Shown: positions 24,760 to 32,602, counted from the stretch's first letter. The stretch: DNA of 35,268 bases from Flavobacteriales bacterium (GCA_947488195.1 CANKYR010000012.1:1-35268); one strand, 5' to 3'. The notes: generated by a model not told the origin, from the letters alone. Numbers and translations are program-made.

Positions 24760-25442
24760 TGAAACGAATAACGCTCCTTTTTTCTTTCTTATGCCTTCAA
24801 CTGTGCTCGTTCGGACAGAGCAAGGAATTCGAGGGTGTTTTAATTTACGAGCTTCACACCTACAATGGAATAGAAAAATCGAGCAGCATCTCACACATTA
24901 AATACTCGATAAAAGGAAAATTATGGCGGGGTGAAATTGTTGGAAATGAAGACTCAATTGCGCCTGTTAGCTATTCGCTCCTTGTGAATTTAAAATCAAA
25001 GGAAGCAACCATTTTGGCTAACATCTCAAACACCAAAATGGCTGTAGCTAGCGAAAGCTTTTTTCAAATTGAAAAAACAAACTCTTTCTCATCAGAGGCA
25101 GACTCGAAAAAGCTGACCATTGCTGGACTTCAATGCAAATCAGGTGTTATACTAAGCAAATCAGCTGATAAAAAAACAGACACTACTTCTGTTTGGTATA
25201 CAATGTCATACGCTGCAATTCCATTTCAGTTTGAAACAGCCACTGCCCCGGGATTGATCGTTTCCATTCAGCAGGACAAAAATTCCTTTTGGGAATTGAG
25301 CGAAATTATACCTGGGAAATTAAGCCCGGAAATTTTCGAAGTGCCTCATGACTACAAACACATGTCCATGACTGAATTGCAAGAGTATCTAGCCGCACTT
25401 GGAGAACTAGAAATAGAAGTAGAAAATCTAGAACTAGATTAA
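24759..25442 (+). CDS. Secreted protein, DUF4412/GLPGLI-like
   Basis: 227 aa. Signal peptide 1-19 (ITLLFSFLCLQLCSFGQ). The mature part begins FEGVLIYELHTYNG and has a strand pattern (HIKYSIKGKLWRGEIV, SYSLLVNLKSKEATILAN, KKLTIAGLQCKSGVIL, SVWYTMSYAAIPFQFE) like the periplasmic DUF4412 or GLPGLI groups of Bacteroidota; the match is by general shape, not secure. The C-terminus is acidic (GELEIEVENLELD). Start overlaps the stop of the E1 gene (TAATG), so translation is coupled, but no metabolic link is evident. Function unknown. Confidence 0.6.
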   Translation: MKRITLLFSFLCLQLCSFGQSKEFEGVLIYELHTYNGIEKSSSISHIKYSIKGKLWRGEIVGNEDSIAPVSYSLLVNLKSKEATILANISNTKMAVASESFFQIEKTNSFSSEADSKKLTIAGLQCKSGVILSKSADKKTDTTSVWYTMSYAAIPFQFETATAPGLIVSIQQDKNSFWELSEIIPGKLSPEIFEVPHDYKHMSMTELQEYLAALGELEIEVENLELD

Positions 25443-25453
25443 ATCGATTATAC

Positions 25454-25966
25454 ATGAGTAATTGGTATTCAAGAAAGTTCGCTCGAGTTTTATCTGTTGA
25501 AAGACTTCTTTGGGTGGCACTAATCTGTGCGGGAGTTTTTACGTATTTCAGATATAAAACAGTACCTTCTCTTGAGCAAGACTCTATTGTCGTTATTGAT
25601 AGTGCGGGAGTTCAGCACAAACTTTCGGAACTTACCTCGGGAAATACAGTGGTTCACTTTTACGCTTCCTGGTGTGGGCCTTGCCTGCGTGAACTTCCGG
25701 AAATAAAAGAGTTTATGCAAACACCCTTGGGCCAAAAGATTAACTTTGTCTTTATTACGGAAGACAGGGAAGATCAAGTAAAGGCTTTTCATGAACGCTA
25801 TGGATTTAATATCTACCGTATAAACAAATTGAAAGAAGCAGATGTTTACTCTATACCTGTGACCTACTTACTGAATGACAAGCATGAAATTGTGAAGAGT
25901 GACTTAGGAAATTGGAATTGGAAAGAAGATAATTTAAAAAATGAAATTTCAACATTAATCAAATAA
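25454..25966 (+). CDS. TlpA-like membrane-anchored thioredoxin
   Basis: Periplasmic thiol-disulfide oxidoreductase, probably a reductant for exported proteins or apocytochromes. 170 aa. One uncleaved N-terminal helix (about 18-33, LLWVALICAGVFTYF), then a thioredoxin fold: strand TVVHFYASWCGPC with Cys74 and Cys77, helix RELPEIKEFM, INFVFITEDRED, and the cis-proline segment YSIPVTYLLN. It lies 11 bp after the preceding gene and 4 bp before the ferredoxin gene. Its place ahead of haem-binding lipoproteins fits a role in keeping CxnCH cysteines reduced, but that is inference. Confidence 0.88.
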   Translation: MSNWYSRKFARVLSVERLLWVALICAGVFTYFRYKTVPSLEQDSIVVIDSAGVQHKLSELTSGNTVVHFYASWCGPCLRELPEIKEFMQTPLGQKINFVFITEDREDQVKAFHERYGFNIYRINKLKEADVYSIPVTYLLNDKHEIVKSDLGNWNWKEDNLKNEISTLIK

Positions 25967-25970
25967 AGAG

Positions 25971-26249
25971 ATGAGCAAAGTATCTATTACACTAGACAAA
26001 AAAACCATTGAATTAGAAATTAATCCAGATGGAGAAACGATTTTGAACGCGGCAATTGACGCTGGATTAGACGCACCGTATTCTTGTCAAGGAGGTGTGT
26101 GCACCACTTGTCAATGCAAAGTTTTATCAGGAACAGCCCGAATGGTTGCCAATCACGCGTTAACGCCGAAAGAGGTTGAACAAGGATATATTCTAGCTTG
26201 TCAAGCGCATCCGACAAGCGATGAGCTGACTATTACTTGGGATATATAA
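25971..26249 (+). CDS. 2Fe-2S ferredoxin (plant type)
   Basis: Small cytosolic electron carrier. 92 aa, beta-grasp fold. Cluster ligands are Cys39, Cys44 and Cys47 in CQGGVCTTC and Cys77 in LACQAHP, the C-x4-C-x2-C-x29-C pattern. It resembles the ferredoxin domain at the C-terminus of PaaE-type reductases but here stands alone, with no reductase domain. Last gene of the E1 operon; 68 bp with a new -7 box follow. Confidence 0.93.
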   Translation: MSKVSITLDKKTIELEINPDGETILNAAIDAGLDAPYSCQGGVCTTCQCKVLSGTARMVANHALTPKEVEQGYILACQAHPTSDELTITWDI

Positions 26250-26304
26250 CATTATGTTCGCTTGTATCATGATAATTGTTTCACCTTATCAAAAGACCAG
26301 ATTG

Positions 26305-26312
26305 TAATTTTG
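26305..26312 (+). promoter_or_regulatory. -7 box TAATTTTG of the cytochrome-lipoprotein operon
   Basis: Exact TAnnTTTG match, then ACCGG and the ATG at 26318. No -33 TTG at the usual distance. A 10-bp palindrome TATCATGATA lies about 30 bp upstream (26265-26274) and could be an operator. Confidence 0.4.
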
Positions 26313-26317
26313 ACCGG

Positions 26318-26998
26318 ATGAAAAAGTACACTTCTATAATTTTCGGATTGATTTTGATGACTCTTGTTTCTTGTAAGCATGAGCCGCCACCGGATTTAGA
26401 TGGTACAATAGCAGAGAATTGTGATCCCGATACCGTTTACTTCGGAAATACAATTTTGCCATTGCTTGTCTCAAACTGCGGAATGTCGGGGTGTCACGAT
26501 GAGACTTCTCATGAAGAAGATATTGTTGTTACAGATTATTACTCACTTATGAATTCGGGCATTATTGACATGGGCAATGCCAACAACAGCGATTTGATGG
26601 AGGTTATTACCGATTCAGATCCTGACAAAATAATGCCGCCCCCTCCAAGCAGCGCGCTAACAAGCGATCAAATAAACGCTATTCGTACTTGGATTAACCA
26701 AGGAGCGAAATTCAACAGCTGCGTTGGGTGTGACACGATCAATTACACGTTCAACGCATACATTTTACCTATTATTCAAACAAATTGCACGGGATGTCAC
26801 AGCGGTGGTTCTCCTAGCGCAAATCTTGCGATTACCAATTACAATGAAACGGTTGCGATTGTGAACAATGGATCTCTGATGCATTCTTTGAACGCAACAG
26901 GAGGTTACACGATTATGCCTAAGAATACATCTGGACTTCAGAGCTGCAAGATTATTCAAATTCAAAAATGGATTAACGATGGTGCGCTTAACAACTAA
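26318..26998 (+). CDS. Lipoprotein with two cytochrome-c-like domains
   Basis: 226 aa. Lipobox LVSC (Cys19), then KHEPPPD. Two repeats of one domain: first with NCDPDTVYF, ILPLL, a CGMSGCH motif (C-x4-C-H, 54-60) and KIMPPPP (Met106); second with GCDTINYTF, ILPII, CTGCH (157-161) and YTIMPKN (Met200). Each repeat ends in a helix with WIN and GA. This is the layout of the planctomycete-type c cytochrome domain: CxnCH for covalent haem and a Met as distal ligand. Probably an outer-membrane-attached electron carrier. The ATG at 26318 is used because it gives a standard lipoprotein signal and follows a -7 box; an ATG at 26276 is rejected. Confidence 0.82.
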   Translation: MKKYTSIIFGLILMTLVSCKHEPPPDLDGTIAENCDPDTVYFGNTILPLLVSNCGMSGCHDETSHEEDIVVTDYYSLMNSGIIDMGNANNSDLMEVITDSDPDKIMPPPPSSALTSDQINAIRTWINQGAKFNSCVGCDTINYTFNAYILPIIQTNCTGCHSGGSPSANLAITNYNETVAIVNNGSLMHSLNATGGYTIMPKNTSGLQSCKIIQIQKWINDGALNN

Positions 26999-27353
26999 GA
27001 CGAGCATGTTGCTCTTAACTATGACTATGCTTTTGACAGCATGTTATTACGACAATGAAGAGTATTTGTATTCAGCAACACCCTGCGACAATACGTTTAC
27101 TTTCACCAGTAGAATTGCTCCACTTGTTGCGCAGCAATGCGCAAGCGGATGTCATGAAGGCGCTAATCCGAGTGCGAGTTTATCCTTAACCACTTACGAC
27201 GAAATTAAAGCCATTGTCGACAACGGCGGATTCGCGGGATCTCTGGATGGAAGCAACGGATATTCAATCATGCCTAAAGGCACAACAGGACTTAGCACCT
27301 GTGATAAAAATGCAGTGAACGCCTGGATTACTGCAGGTGCGCCCAACAACTAG
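26979..27353 (+). CDS. Lipoprotein with one cytochrome-c-like domain
   Basis: 124 aa. Signal MVRLTTKTS followed by a short hydrophobic stretch and the lipobox LTAC (Cys22). One domain with PCDNTFTF, IAPLV, CASGCHEG (C-x3-C-H, 54-59) and YSIMPKG (Met98), ending AWITAGAPNN. It is clearly a paralogue of the second domain of the preceding gene (shared SxNGY/IMPK, GL.SC and W-I-x-x-GA-x-NN pattern). Start at 26979 overlaps the previous gene by 20 bp and supplies the basic n-region; a start at 27006 would lack it. Third domain unit of a local triplication. Confidence 0.78.
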   Translation: MVRLTTKTSMLLLTMTMLLTACYYDNEEYLYSATPCDNTFTFTSRIAPLVAQQCASGCHEGANPSASLSLTTYDEIKAIVDNGGFAGSLDGSNGYSIMPKGTTGLSTCDKNAVNAWITAGAPNN

Positions 27354-27361
27354 AAAACAAC

Positions 27362-27784
27362 ATGAATAAAAAAGTAATCATTATTGTGCTTCTCTCCATT
27401 ATTGCCATTGGCGGTGGAGTTGCATATTACCTGTGGAATAAACCGAAGACCAATGCGGCAGATGTGAAACCGAACTACATCTTACCAGCTGATTCCCTTG
27501 GTGCAGCATTTGCTAAAAACGAAGATGCGGCAAATGGCAAATTCGTAAAAGATTCTGTTGCACTCGAAATTCAGGGCGTTGTTGACACCGCATTTGTAAA
27601 TGAAGGAAACGAAAGTGTTATTCGCTTAAAAACGTCCACTCCAGATTACCCTGTGAATTGCTATTTCAATTCTACAGATAAAGCAACAGCAAACAAGGGG
27701 GATTTAGTCGTAATCAAAGGGTTTTGTACAGGTTACCTAATGATGGACGGCGTTCAAATGAGTAAGTGCGCTCGAATCAAATAA
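27362..27784 (+). CDS. Membrane-anchored OB-fold protein (tRNA_anti-like)
   Basis: 140 aa. N-terminal anchor (VIIIVLLSIIAIGGGVAYYL, residues 5-24), then an OB-fold of the tRNA_anti-like family: YILPADSLGAAFAKNEDAAN, VALEIQGVVDTAF, SVIRLKT, VNCYFNSTDKATANKGDLVV (broken) and KGFCTGYLM. Despite the family name there is no reason to expect tRNA binding outside the cytoplasm. It follows the cytochrome-like lipoprotein by 8 bp and precedes yceI-like, so it belongs to the same operon. Function unknown. Confidence 0.7.
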   Translation: MNKKVIIIVLLSIIAIGGGVAYYLWNKPKTNAADVKPNYILPADSLGAAFAKNEDAANGKFVKDSVALEIQGVVDTAFVNEGNESVIRLKTSTPDYPVNCYFNSTDKATANKGDLVVIKGFCTGYLMMDGVQMSKCARIK

Positions 27785-27821
27785 GTGGTACAATAAATGC
27801 CTTATCTAAAAAAACAATACT

Positions 27822-28367
27822 ATGAAAAAAATAATTTTAGCAACCGCATTAGTTGCATTGAGCTTTGGAGCATCTGCTCAGCGTTACTTCTCGAAAACCG
27901 CACATATTAAATTCTTCTCTCACACAAGTGCTGAAGACATTAAAGCGGATAATTATAAATCTACAATCATCATTGACCAAGCAACAGGTGCTGTTCAAGT
28001 AGAGACTTTGATCAAGAGTTTCGAATTTGAAAAAGCGTTGATGCAAGAGCACTTTAATGAAAATTATTTAGAAAGTGATAAATATCCAAAAGCAAATTTC
28101 AAAGGAAAAGGTGATTTTTCAAAAGTGAACTTCGCTGCAGATGGAACATATTCTGTGAACGTGGCGGGGCAAATGACCATGCACGGCGCAACGAAGGATG
28201 TGAGTGCAATTGCAACTCTTAAAATTGCAGGTGGTAAGATTGATGGAAGCACAAAGTTTTATGTGAATCCGAGAGATTTCAATGTTCAAATTCCTGATCT
28301 TGTAAAAGGACAAATTTCTGACAAGATTGAAGTAACCGTGAAGGCTACATTGCAACCACTTAAATAA
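27822..28367 (+). CDS. YceI family periplasmic protein
   Basis: 181 aa. Signal peptide 1-19 (LATALVALSFGASAQ). YceI lipocalin-like barrel: HIKFFSHTSAEDIKADNYKS, SFEFEKALMQEHFNENYLES (with the conserved M..HF..Y), KYPKANFKGKG, GQMTMHGATKDVSAI and a final strand KIEVTVKATLQPL. YceI proteins bind isoprenoid chains such as polyprenyl quinone, which fits a redox or quinone-handling role with the cytochrome-like lipoproteins upstream. An A-rich leader (TAAAAAAACAATACT) precedes the ATG. Confidence 0.93.
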   Translation: MKKIILATALVALSFGASAQRYFSKTAHIKFFSHTSAEDIKADNYKSTIIIDQATGAVQVETLIKSFEFEKALMQEHFNENYLESDKYPKANFKGKGDFSKVNFAADGTYSVNVAGQMTMHGATKDVSAIATLKIAGGKIDGSTKFYVNPRDFNVQIPDLVKGQISDKIEVTVKATLQPLK

Positions 28368-28372
28368 TTAAA

Positions 28373-29314
28373 ATGAATTCAAATCCATTTTCAAAAGGGC
28401 TTCTACTTTTAGCTCTTTTGTTTTTTTCACAACTCGCCATTCTTGCTCAACCGGGAGATAGTCTTCTTGTTAAAACCGATGAAGAAGATCTACTTTCTTT
28501 GCTTGTAGGTGAGGAAGAACAAACCTACACCACTGCTACTTTTAAGACTACCCGCATTATTAATATGCACAGTGTAGAGAATGCAGCTGCTGGAGTAATG
28601 GATTTTCGTATCTCGCACAGATTTGGATTCATTAACTCAGGAGCGTATGATTTGTTTGGATTAGATCAGGCCTTGATGAGAATAGGTTTCGAATACGGAG
28701 TAACTGACCGATTAATGGTTGGCTTTGGAAGAAGTAATGTAAACAAGGCATACGATTCATTTTTGAAATACAAAATACTTAGACAAGGATCTGGCAAAAG
28801 GAATATTCCGGTTTCAGTTTCTTATTTTGCTTCAGCGGTTTGCAACACTGTGAAGTGGTCTGACCCAAACAGAGACAACTATTTCTCTTCGCGCATGCAA
28901 TACACACACCAGTTGCTCATTGCTCGCAAATTCAACAACGACTTATCACTTCAATTGACACCAACTTTGGTTCACAAAAACCTAGTTCCTACTGTACAAG
29001 ATAAAAACGATATCCTAGCCATGGGATTTGGCGGACGATATAAGCTCACCCAACGTTTTTCAGTGAATGGAGAATATATTTATGTTTTACCTAATCAGAT
29101 CACCTCCACATTCTACAATTCACTTTCGCTTGGAGTTGATATTGAGACGGGTGGACACGTATTCCAATTGCATCTTACGAATTCAACATCGATGTTAGAA
29201 CCCGGATTTATTACAGAATCTATTGGTCAATGGAAAAAAGGTGGAATACACTTTGGATTCAATGTCTCACGAGTGTTTACCGTAAAGGACAAGAGAGTAA
29301 ATCCGGAAGACTAA
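28373..29314 (+). CDS. DUF5777 outer-membrane beta-barrel protein
   Basis: 313 aa. Signal peptide about 1-25 (LLLLALLFFSQLAILAQ). Acidic linker DEEDLLSLLVGEEE, then barrel strands: TFKTTRIINMHSVE, GVMDFRISHRFGFIN, LMRIGFEYGVTDRLMVGFGR (a DUF5777 hallmark in my recollection), VSVSYFASAV, LLIARKFNNDLSLQLTPTLV, MGFGGRYKLTQRFSVNGEY and IHFGFNVSRVFTVK. Follows YceI by 5 bp as last gene of the operon. Its stop touches, with no gap, the stop of the convergent response-regulator gene. Likely the outer-membrane partner of the module. Confidence 0.8.
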   Translation: MNSNPFSKGLLLLALLFFSQLAILAQPGDSLLVKTDEEDLLSLLVGEEEQTYTTATFKTTRIINMHSVENAAAGVMDFRISHRFGFINSGAYDLFGLDQALMRIGFEYGVTDRLMVGFGRSNVNKAYDSFLKYKILRQGSGKRNIPVSVSYFASAVCNTVKWSDPNRDNYFSSRMQYTHQLLIARKFNNDLSLQLTPTLVHKNLVPTVQDKNDILAMGFGGRYKLTQRFSVNGEYIYVLPNQITSTFYNSLSLGVDIETGGHVFQLHLTNSTSMLEPGFITESIGQWKKGGIHFGFNVSRVFTVKDKRVNPED

Positions 29315-29659
29315 TTATACAATAGCTTTCGCTATTTCATCTTGAGTAACGGGTTTAACAAGAAAAGCCTTCATGTTCGTCTTCTCGGCATCTTCCATTG
29401 TTTTATTGTCTGAATTTCCCGAAATGTAAATAGCAGGTATGTTCAATGTTTGCTGAATAGTCCGCATGGCGCTTATTCCATTTGTTCCATCTTCAAGACG
29501 AATATCCATAACAACAACATCTGGCTTCAGTTCAAGAGCCATTCTTACTGCCTGAGTCTCTTCCTCGGCAACACCAACAACTTCGTGACCCTCACGTTCA
29601 ATGAACATTTGGTGCACAAAGCGAATGAGCTGATCGTCGTCTACTAAGAGTATTCGCAT
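29315..29659 (-). CDS. Stand-alone receiver (CheY-like) response regulator
   Basis: 114 aa, a single receiver domain with no output domain. Acid pocket Asp7-Asp8-Asp9 (VDDDQ), phospho-acceptor Asp52 in VVVMDIRLEDG, Ser80 in YISGNSD in place of the usual Thr/Ser switch, and Lys102 in FLVKPVT. Start overlaps the stop of the histidine kinase by one base (TAATG), making them a cognate pair. Without an output domain it must act by protein contact or as a phosphate relay. Receiver-only partners of HisKA_2 kinases are common in Bacteroidota. Confidence 0.93.
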   Translation of the reverse strand: MRILLVDDDQLIRFVHQMFIEREGHEVVGVAEEETQAVRMALELKPDVVVMDIRLEDGTNGISAMRTIQQTLNIPAIYISGNSDNKTMEDAEKTNMKAFLVKPVTQDEIAKAIV

Positions 29660-31251
29660 TACTTTTTAAATTTAAGAAGGTACCTCAATCCGTCTTCCGA
29701 CTTTATCTCCAACTCACCTTTCAATTGCGAAGCAAAGGTACGCATGAGTTTGAATCCTAGCGATTCGTTTTTCCCTTCTTCAAAATCGGCATTCAGACCA
29801 GGTCCGTTGTCGCAAATTTCCATTTCAATGCACTCACCCACTTCCTCCAATCGGATTCGAATTTCGGGATTTTCGACAAAAGGAATAGCATACTTGTATG
29901 AGTTCGTTAATATCTCATTGGCAAACAAGCCGCAAGTAACGGCCTTACTAATATTCAATTCTACAGGCTTGCCAATAAACTTGAGCTCTACAGTCTTGTT
30001 CACAGAAAGCAAATGCTGAAGATGCTCAGCCAAATTTTTCAAATACGCGAATAATTCTATTGCCTCGAAAGAATGAGACTTATATAACATCTCGTGCACA
30101 AGCGCCATAGCCTTTATCCGAGATTGCGATTCTCTATATGCCAAAACAATGTCTGCATTTTTTTCTTGAATGGCTTGTAATTCAAGAAGTGAATAAACTA
30201 TTGTTAGATTGTTTTTTACGCGGTGATGAATTTCTCCAAGTAAGGCTTCCTTCTCCAACAGCGATTTCTGCAATTGTTCTTGAGCGTCGATTACAGGCGT
30301 TACATCCATACCGAAACCCATCATGTACTTGATCTCATCTTGGACAATAATGGGCTTAAATCTTTTCAATGAATAACGCGTCTTGCCCTCGGCATCTATA
30401 ATCTTCTCCTCCATCTCTACCATTCGGCGTTCGCGTTTCGATTGCTCGAAAAATTCTTTTCGCATCTTGGCCATTGAATCATCGGTGCCCTTGAATTCGC
30501 AATAGTCAAAATCCGTTCTTCCAATGAGCCAATTGCGAACCTCTTTATTTTTAACGGCAAATTCATTAATGAGCATATAGCGCTGCTCCAGATCAAACAC
30601 TGCTATATCCACAGCAGCTGAATTCAATACTACTTTATAAAAATCAGCTGAGAATTTCTCAAATGGTCTTTGAATATTTTTCAATTTGAAATAAATGATT
30701 TCGCCATTCATTTCATCTTGACTCAATTGAAATCGATGGAATTCATATTCAAGAACCACTCCGCGATAGGTATATGATTTCACTCCTCCTCCCTCTCCAT
30801 TGGGCAATTCTAAATCATTCAGCTTTTCAGATATTTCAGAAAGACTTAAGCCTTGCTTTCCGAGACGAACTAAGGCATCGTTCAGCTGATGAATTGGATG
30901 GCTCGTTTTATCTTCAAATGAACAAACAACTCTACTATTCTCATCTATGAATATCCACTCTAACTTTGGAGTGGATGACACTAAATCAAATTTTTCATTT
31001 TTAGCAGTTGACAGAGAGGACGTCTCTATTTCTAACAAATCTGTCTCATGGACCCTTTTTAAACAAATCCATTGAAGGCCCGGTTCAACTATGATTGTCC
31101 TGTTATGATACCAAAAGATCCCGTCGAATTTATTAGAAGCAGCCCTGTTGAACGTTTCACTATTCTGAAAATACCAAGCAGCCTTATCACCCCAGAGGTA
31201 ATCTTGATTCTGATTGTTCCAAATGAATTGATTCGACTTTAAAAACTGCAT
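29659..31251 (-). CDS. Cytosolic PAS-HisKA_2 sensor histidine kinase
   Basis: 530 aa, no membrane helix, so a soluble sensor. Residues 1-200 match no domain I know (Trp- and Tyr-rich at the start). About 205-325 is a PAS domain (LNSAAVDIAVFDLEQRYMLIN, GRTDFDY, MMGFGMDVTPVIDAQ). A short coiled coil leads to the HisKA_2 box LLGEIHHRVKNNLTIVYSLL with phospho-acceptor His343. The ATPase domain shows NEILTNSYKYA (N box), EICDNGPGL (G1) and SLGFKLMRTFASQLKG (G2). A -7 box TATCTTTG ends 5 nt before the ATG. Signal unknown. Confidence 0.92.
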   Translation of the reverse strand: MQFLKSNQFIWNNQNQDYLWGDKAAWYFQNSETFNRAASNKFDGIFWYHNRTIIVEPGLQWICLKRVHETDLLEIETSSLSTAKNEKFDLVSSTPKLEWIFIDENSRVVCSFEDKTSHPIHQLNDALVRLGKQGLSLSEISEKLNDLELPNGEGGGVKSYTYRGVVLEYEFHRFQLSQDEMNGEIIYFKLKNIQRPFEKFSADFYKVVLNSAAVDIAVFDLEQRYMLINEFAVKNKEVRNWLIGRTDFDYCEFKGTDDSMAKMRKEFFEQSKRERRMVEMEEKIIDAEGKTRYSLKRFKPIIVQDEIKYMMGFGMDVTPVIDAQEQLQKSLLEKEALLGEIHHRVKNNLTIVYSLLELQAIQEKNADIVLAYRESQSRIKAMALVHEMLYKSHSFEAIELFAYLKNLAEHLQHLLSVNKTVELKFIGKPVELNISKAVTCGLFANEILTNSYKYAIPFVENPEIRIRLEEVGECIEMEICDNGPGLNADFEEGKNESLGFKLMRTFASQLKGELEIKSEDGLRYLLKFKK

Positions 31252-31256
31252 TGTCT

Positions 31257-31264
31257 CAAAGATA
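31257..31264 (-). promoter_or_regulatory. -7 box TATCTTTG of the kinase-regulator operon
   Basis: Exact TAnnTTTG match on the minus strand, followed by AGACA and the kinase ATG. It lies just downstream of the phosphate-transporter terminator. Confidence 0.4.
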
Positions 31265-31273
31265 AACCCTGTT

Positions 31274-31302
31274 CAATAAAAAAAGCACCCGAAAGTGCTT
31301 TT
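31274..31302 (-). terminator. Rho-independent terminator after the Pit operon
   Basis: On the minus strand: AAAAGCAC, loop TTTCGG, GTGCTTTT followed by TTTATT. The 8-bp stem occupies 31281-31288 and 31295-31302. The longer T-run is on the minus strand, so it serves the phosphate-transporter operon. Confidence 0.85.
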
Positions 31303-31325
31303 AGTGTTTAATATCATCTTTTAAA

Positions 31326-32591
31326 TTATGCGTTTACACCGCAGAAATGCATGATGTAATAAAACAGCGCACCTAAACCTGCTGAAATAGGGATTGTGAT
31401 TATCCACGCCACCAAAAGTTTACCTGTTACACCCCACTTCACCGCAGAAATACGCTTTGTAATTCCGACACCAATGATTGAACCCGTTATGGTGTGGGTC
31501 GTTGAAACGGGGATGCCCTGAATGCTATCTCCCGCCAATTTCCATGGGAATTTCAGTCCTTCCGTGAAGAAAAGCGTAATTGCACCAGCAGATTCTGCGG
31601 CAACGCCTTCGAAAGGATTCACTTTGGTTATTTTGTTGCCCATTGTCTTTACAATCTTCCAACCTCCGCTTAAAGTTCCTAGAGCTATAGCAGTGTAGCA
31701 AGAGATTGGCACCCAATCAGGCATTTCTTTAATACTTCCGATTTCATTTGAAGCGAGCAGGGCAACTGAAATAATTCCCATCACCTTCTGTGCATCGTTA
31801 CCACCATGGCCAATACTGAATGCAGCACTTGAAACCAATTGAAGTTTTTTGAACAATCTGTTGGAACCTGAATTGTTCAGCGTGCTCAGAAACAAGGCGC
31901 AAACACCTAACGACACGACAAGAAATCCTAACAAAATCCATTTGAAGTTCCCACCATAAAGGGCAATATCTAACCAATCCAAACCAATAATTCCATGTGC
32001 ATTTACCTTGGTCATATCTGTTTCTAATGCTCTACCAACCAAGTAACACGCGCCAAAAATTATGGTTAAAGTAATAAGCTTCATGTACAACTCTTTTCTG
32101 AATGCATTTAGCAACCAAACAGAGATGAGGTATGACATTAGCATTCCAGCAATTGGAGCCACAACAATGAAGATTGCCGTTGCGATTACGATTCCAATGT
32201 TTATTGCATCTATGCCGTATGCCGCAAGAAAAGCTCCGGCAAAACCGCCGATCAGTGTGTGAGAAGATGATGAAGGGATACCATAGAACCATGTGAGTAA
32301 ACTCCAAATGATTGCAGATAATAATCCCGCTGCAATCAAAGGAAGAGCTGAAACTTCCATGGTATACTTTATATCAACCGTTTTTGCAATTGTATTGGCA
32401 ACAGCGTGGTCTTTGAATATAAAAAACGCAAGGAAATTGAACATGGCCGCCCACACAACCGCCTGAAAGGGAGTAAGAACTTTCGTTGATACAATAGTGG
32501 CAATAGAATTTGCTGCATCGTGAAACCCGTTGATAAAATCAAATATCAGCGCTAATGCTATGACCGCTAGGAGCAAGAATGAATAATCCAT
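31326..32591 (-). CDS. Low-affinity inorganic phosphate transporter, Pit family
   Basis: Inner-membrane metal-phosphate:cation symporter. 421 aa, about 10-11 helices. The two inverted PHO-4 repeats carry the signature: FDFINGFHDAANSIATIVST at 18-37, and GIPVSTTHTITGSIIGVG near the C-terminus; also FYGIPSSSSHTLIGGFAGA and FSIGHGGNDAQKVMGII, a diagnostic motif of the family. Preceded by the DUF47 partner gene with an 11-bp gap, the usual arrangement. Confidence 0.95.
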   Translation of the reverse strand: MDYSFLLLAVIALALIFDFINGFHDAANSIATIVSTKVLTPFQAVVWAAMFNFLAFFIFKDHAVANTIAKTVDIKYTMEVSALPLIAAGLLSAIIWSLLTWFYGIPSSSSHTLIGGFAGAFLAAYGIDAINIGIVIATAIFIVVAPIAGMLMSYLISVWLLNAFRKELYMKLITLTIIFGACYLVGRALETDMTKVNAHGIIGLDWLDIALYGGNFKWILLGFLVVSLGVCALFLSTLNNSGSNRLFKKLQLVSSAAFSIGHGGNDAQKVMGIISVALLASNEIGSIKEMPDWVPISCYTAIALGTLSGGWKIVKTMGNKITKVNPFEGVAAESAGAITLFFTEGLKFPWKLAGDSIQGIPVSTTHTITGSIIGVGITKRISAVKWGVTGKLLVAWIITIPISAGLGALFYYIMHFCGVNA

Positions 32592-32602
32592 TCCAGTATC
32601 GA

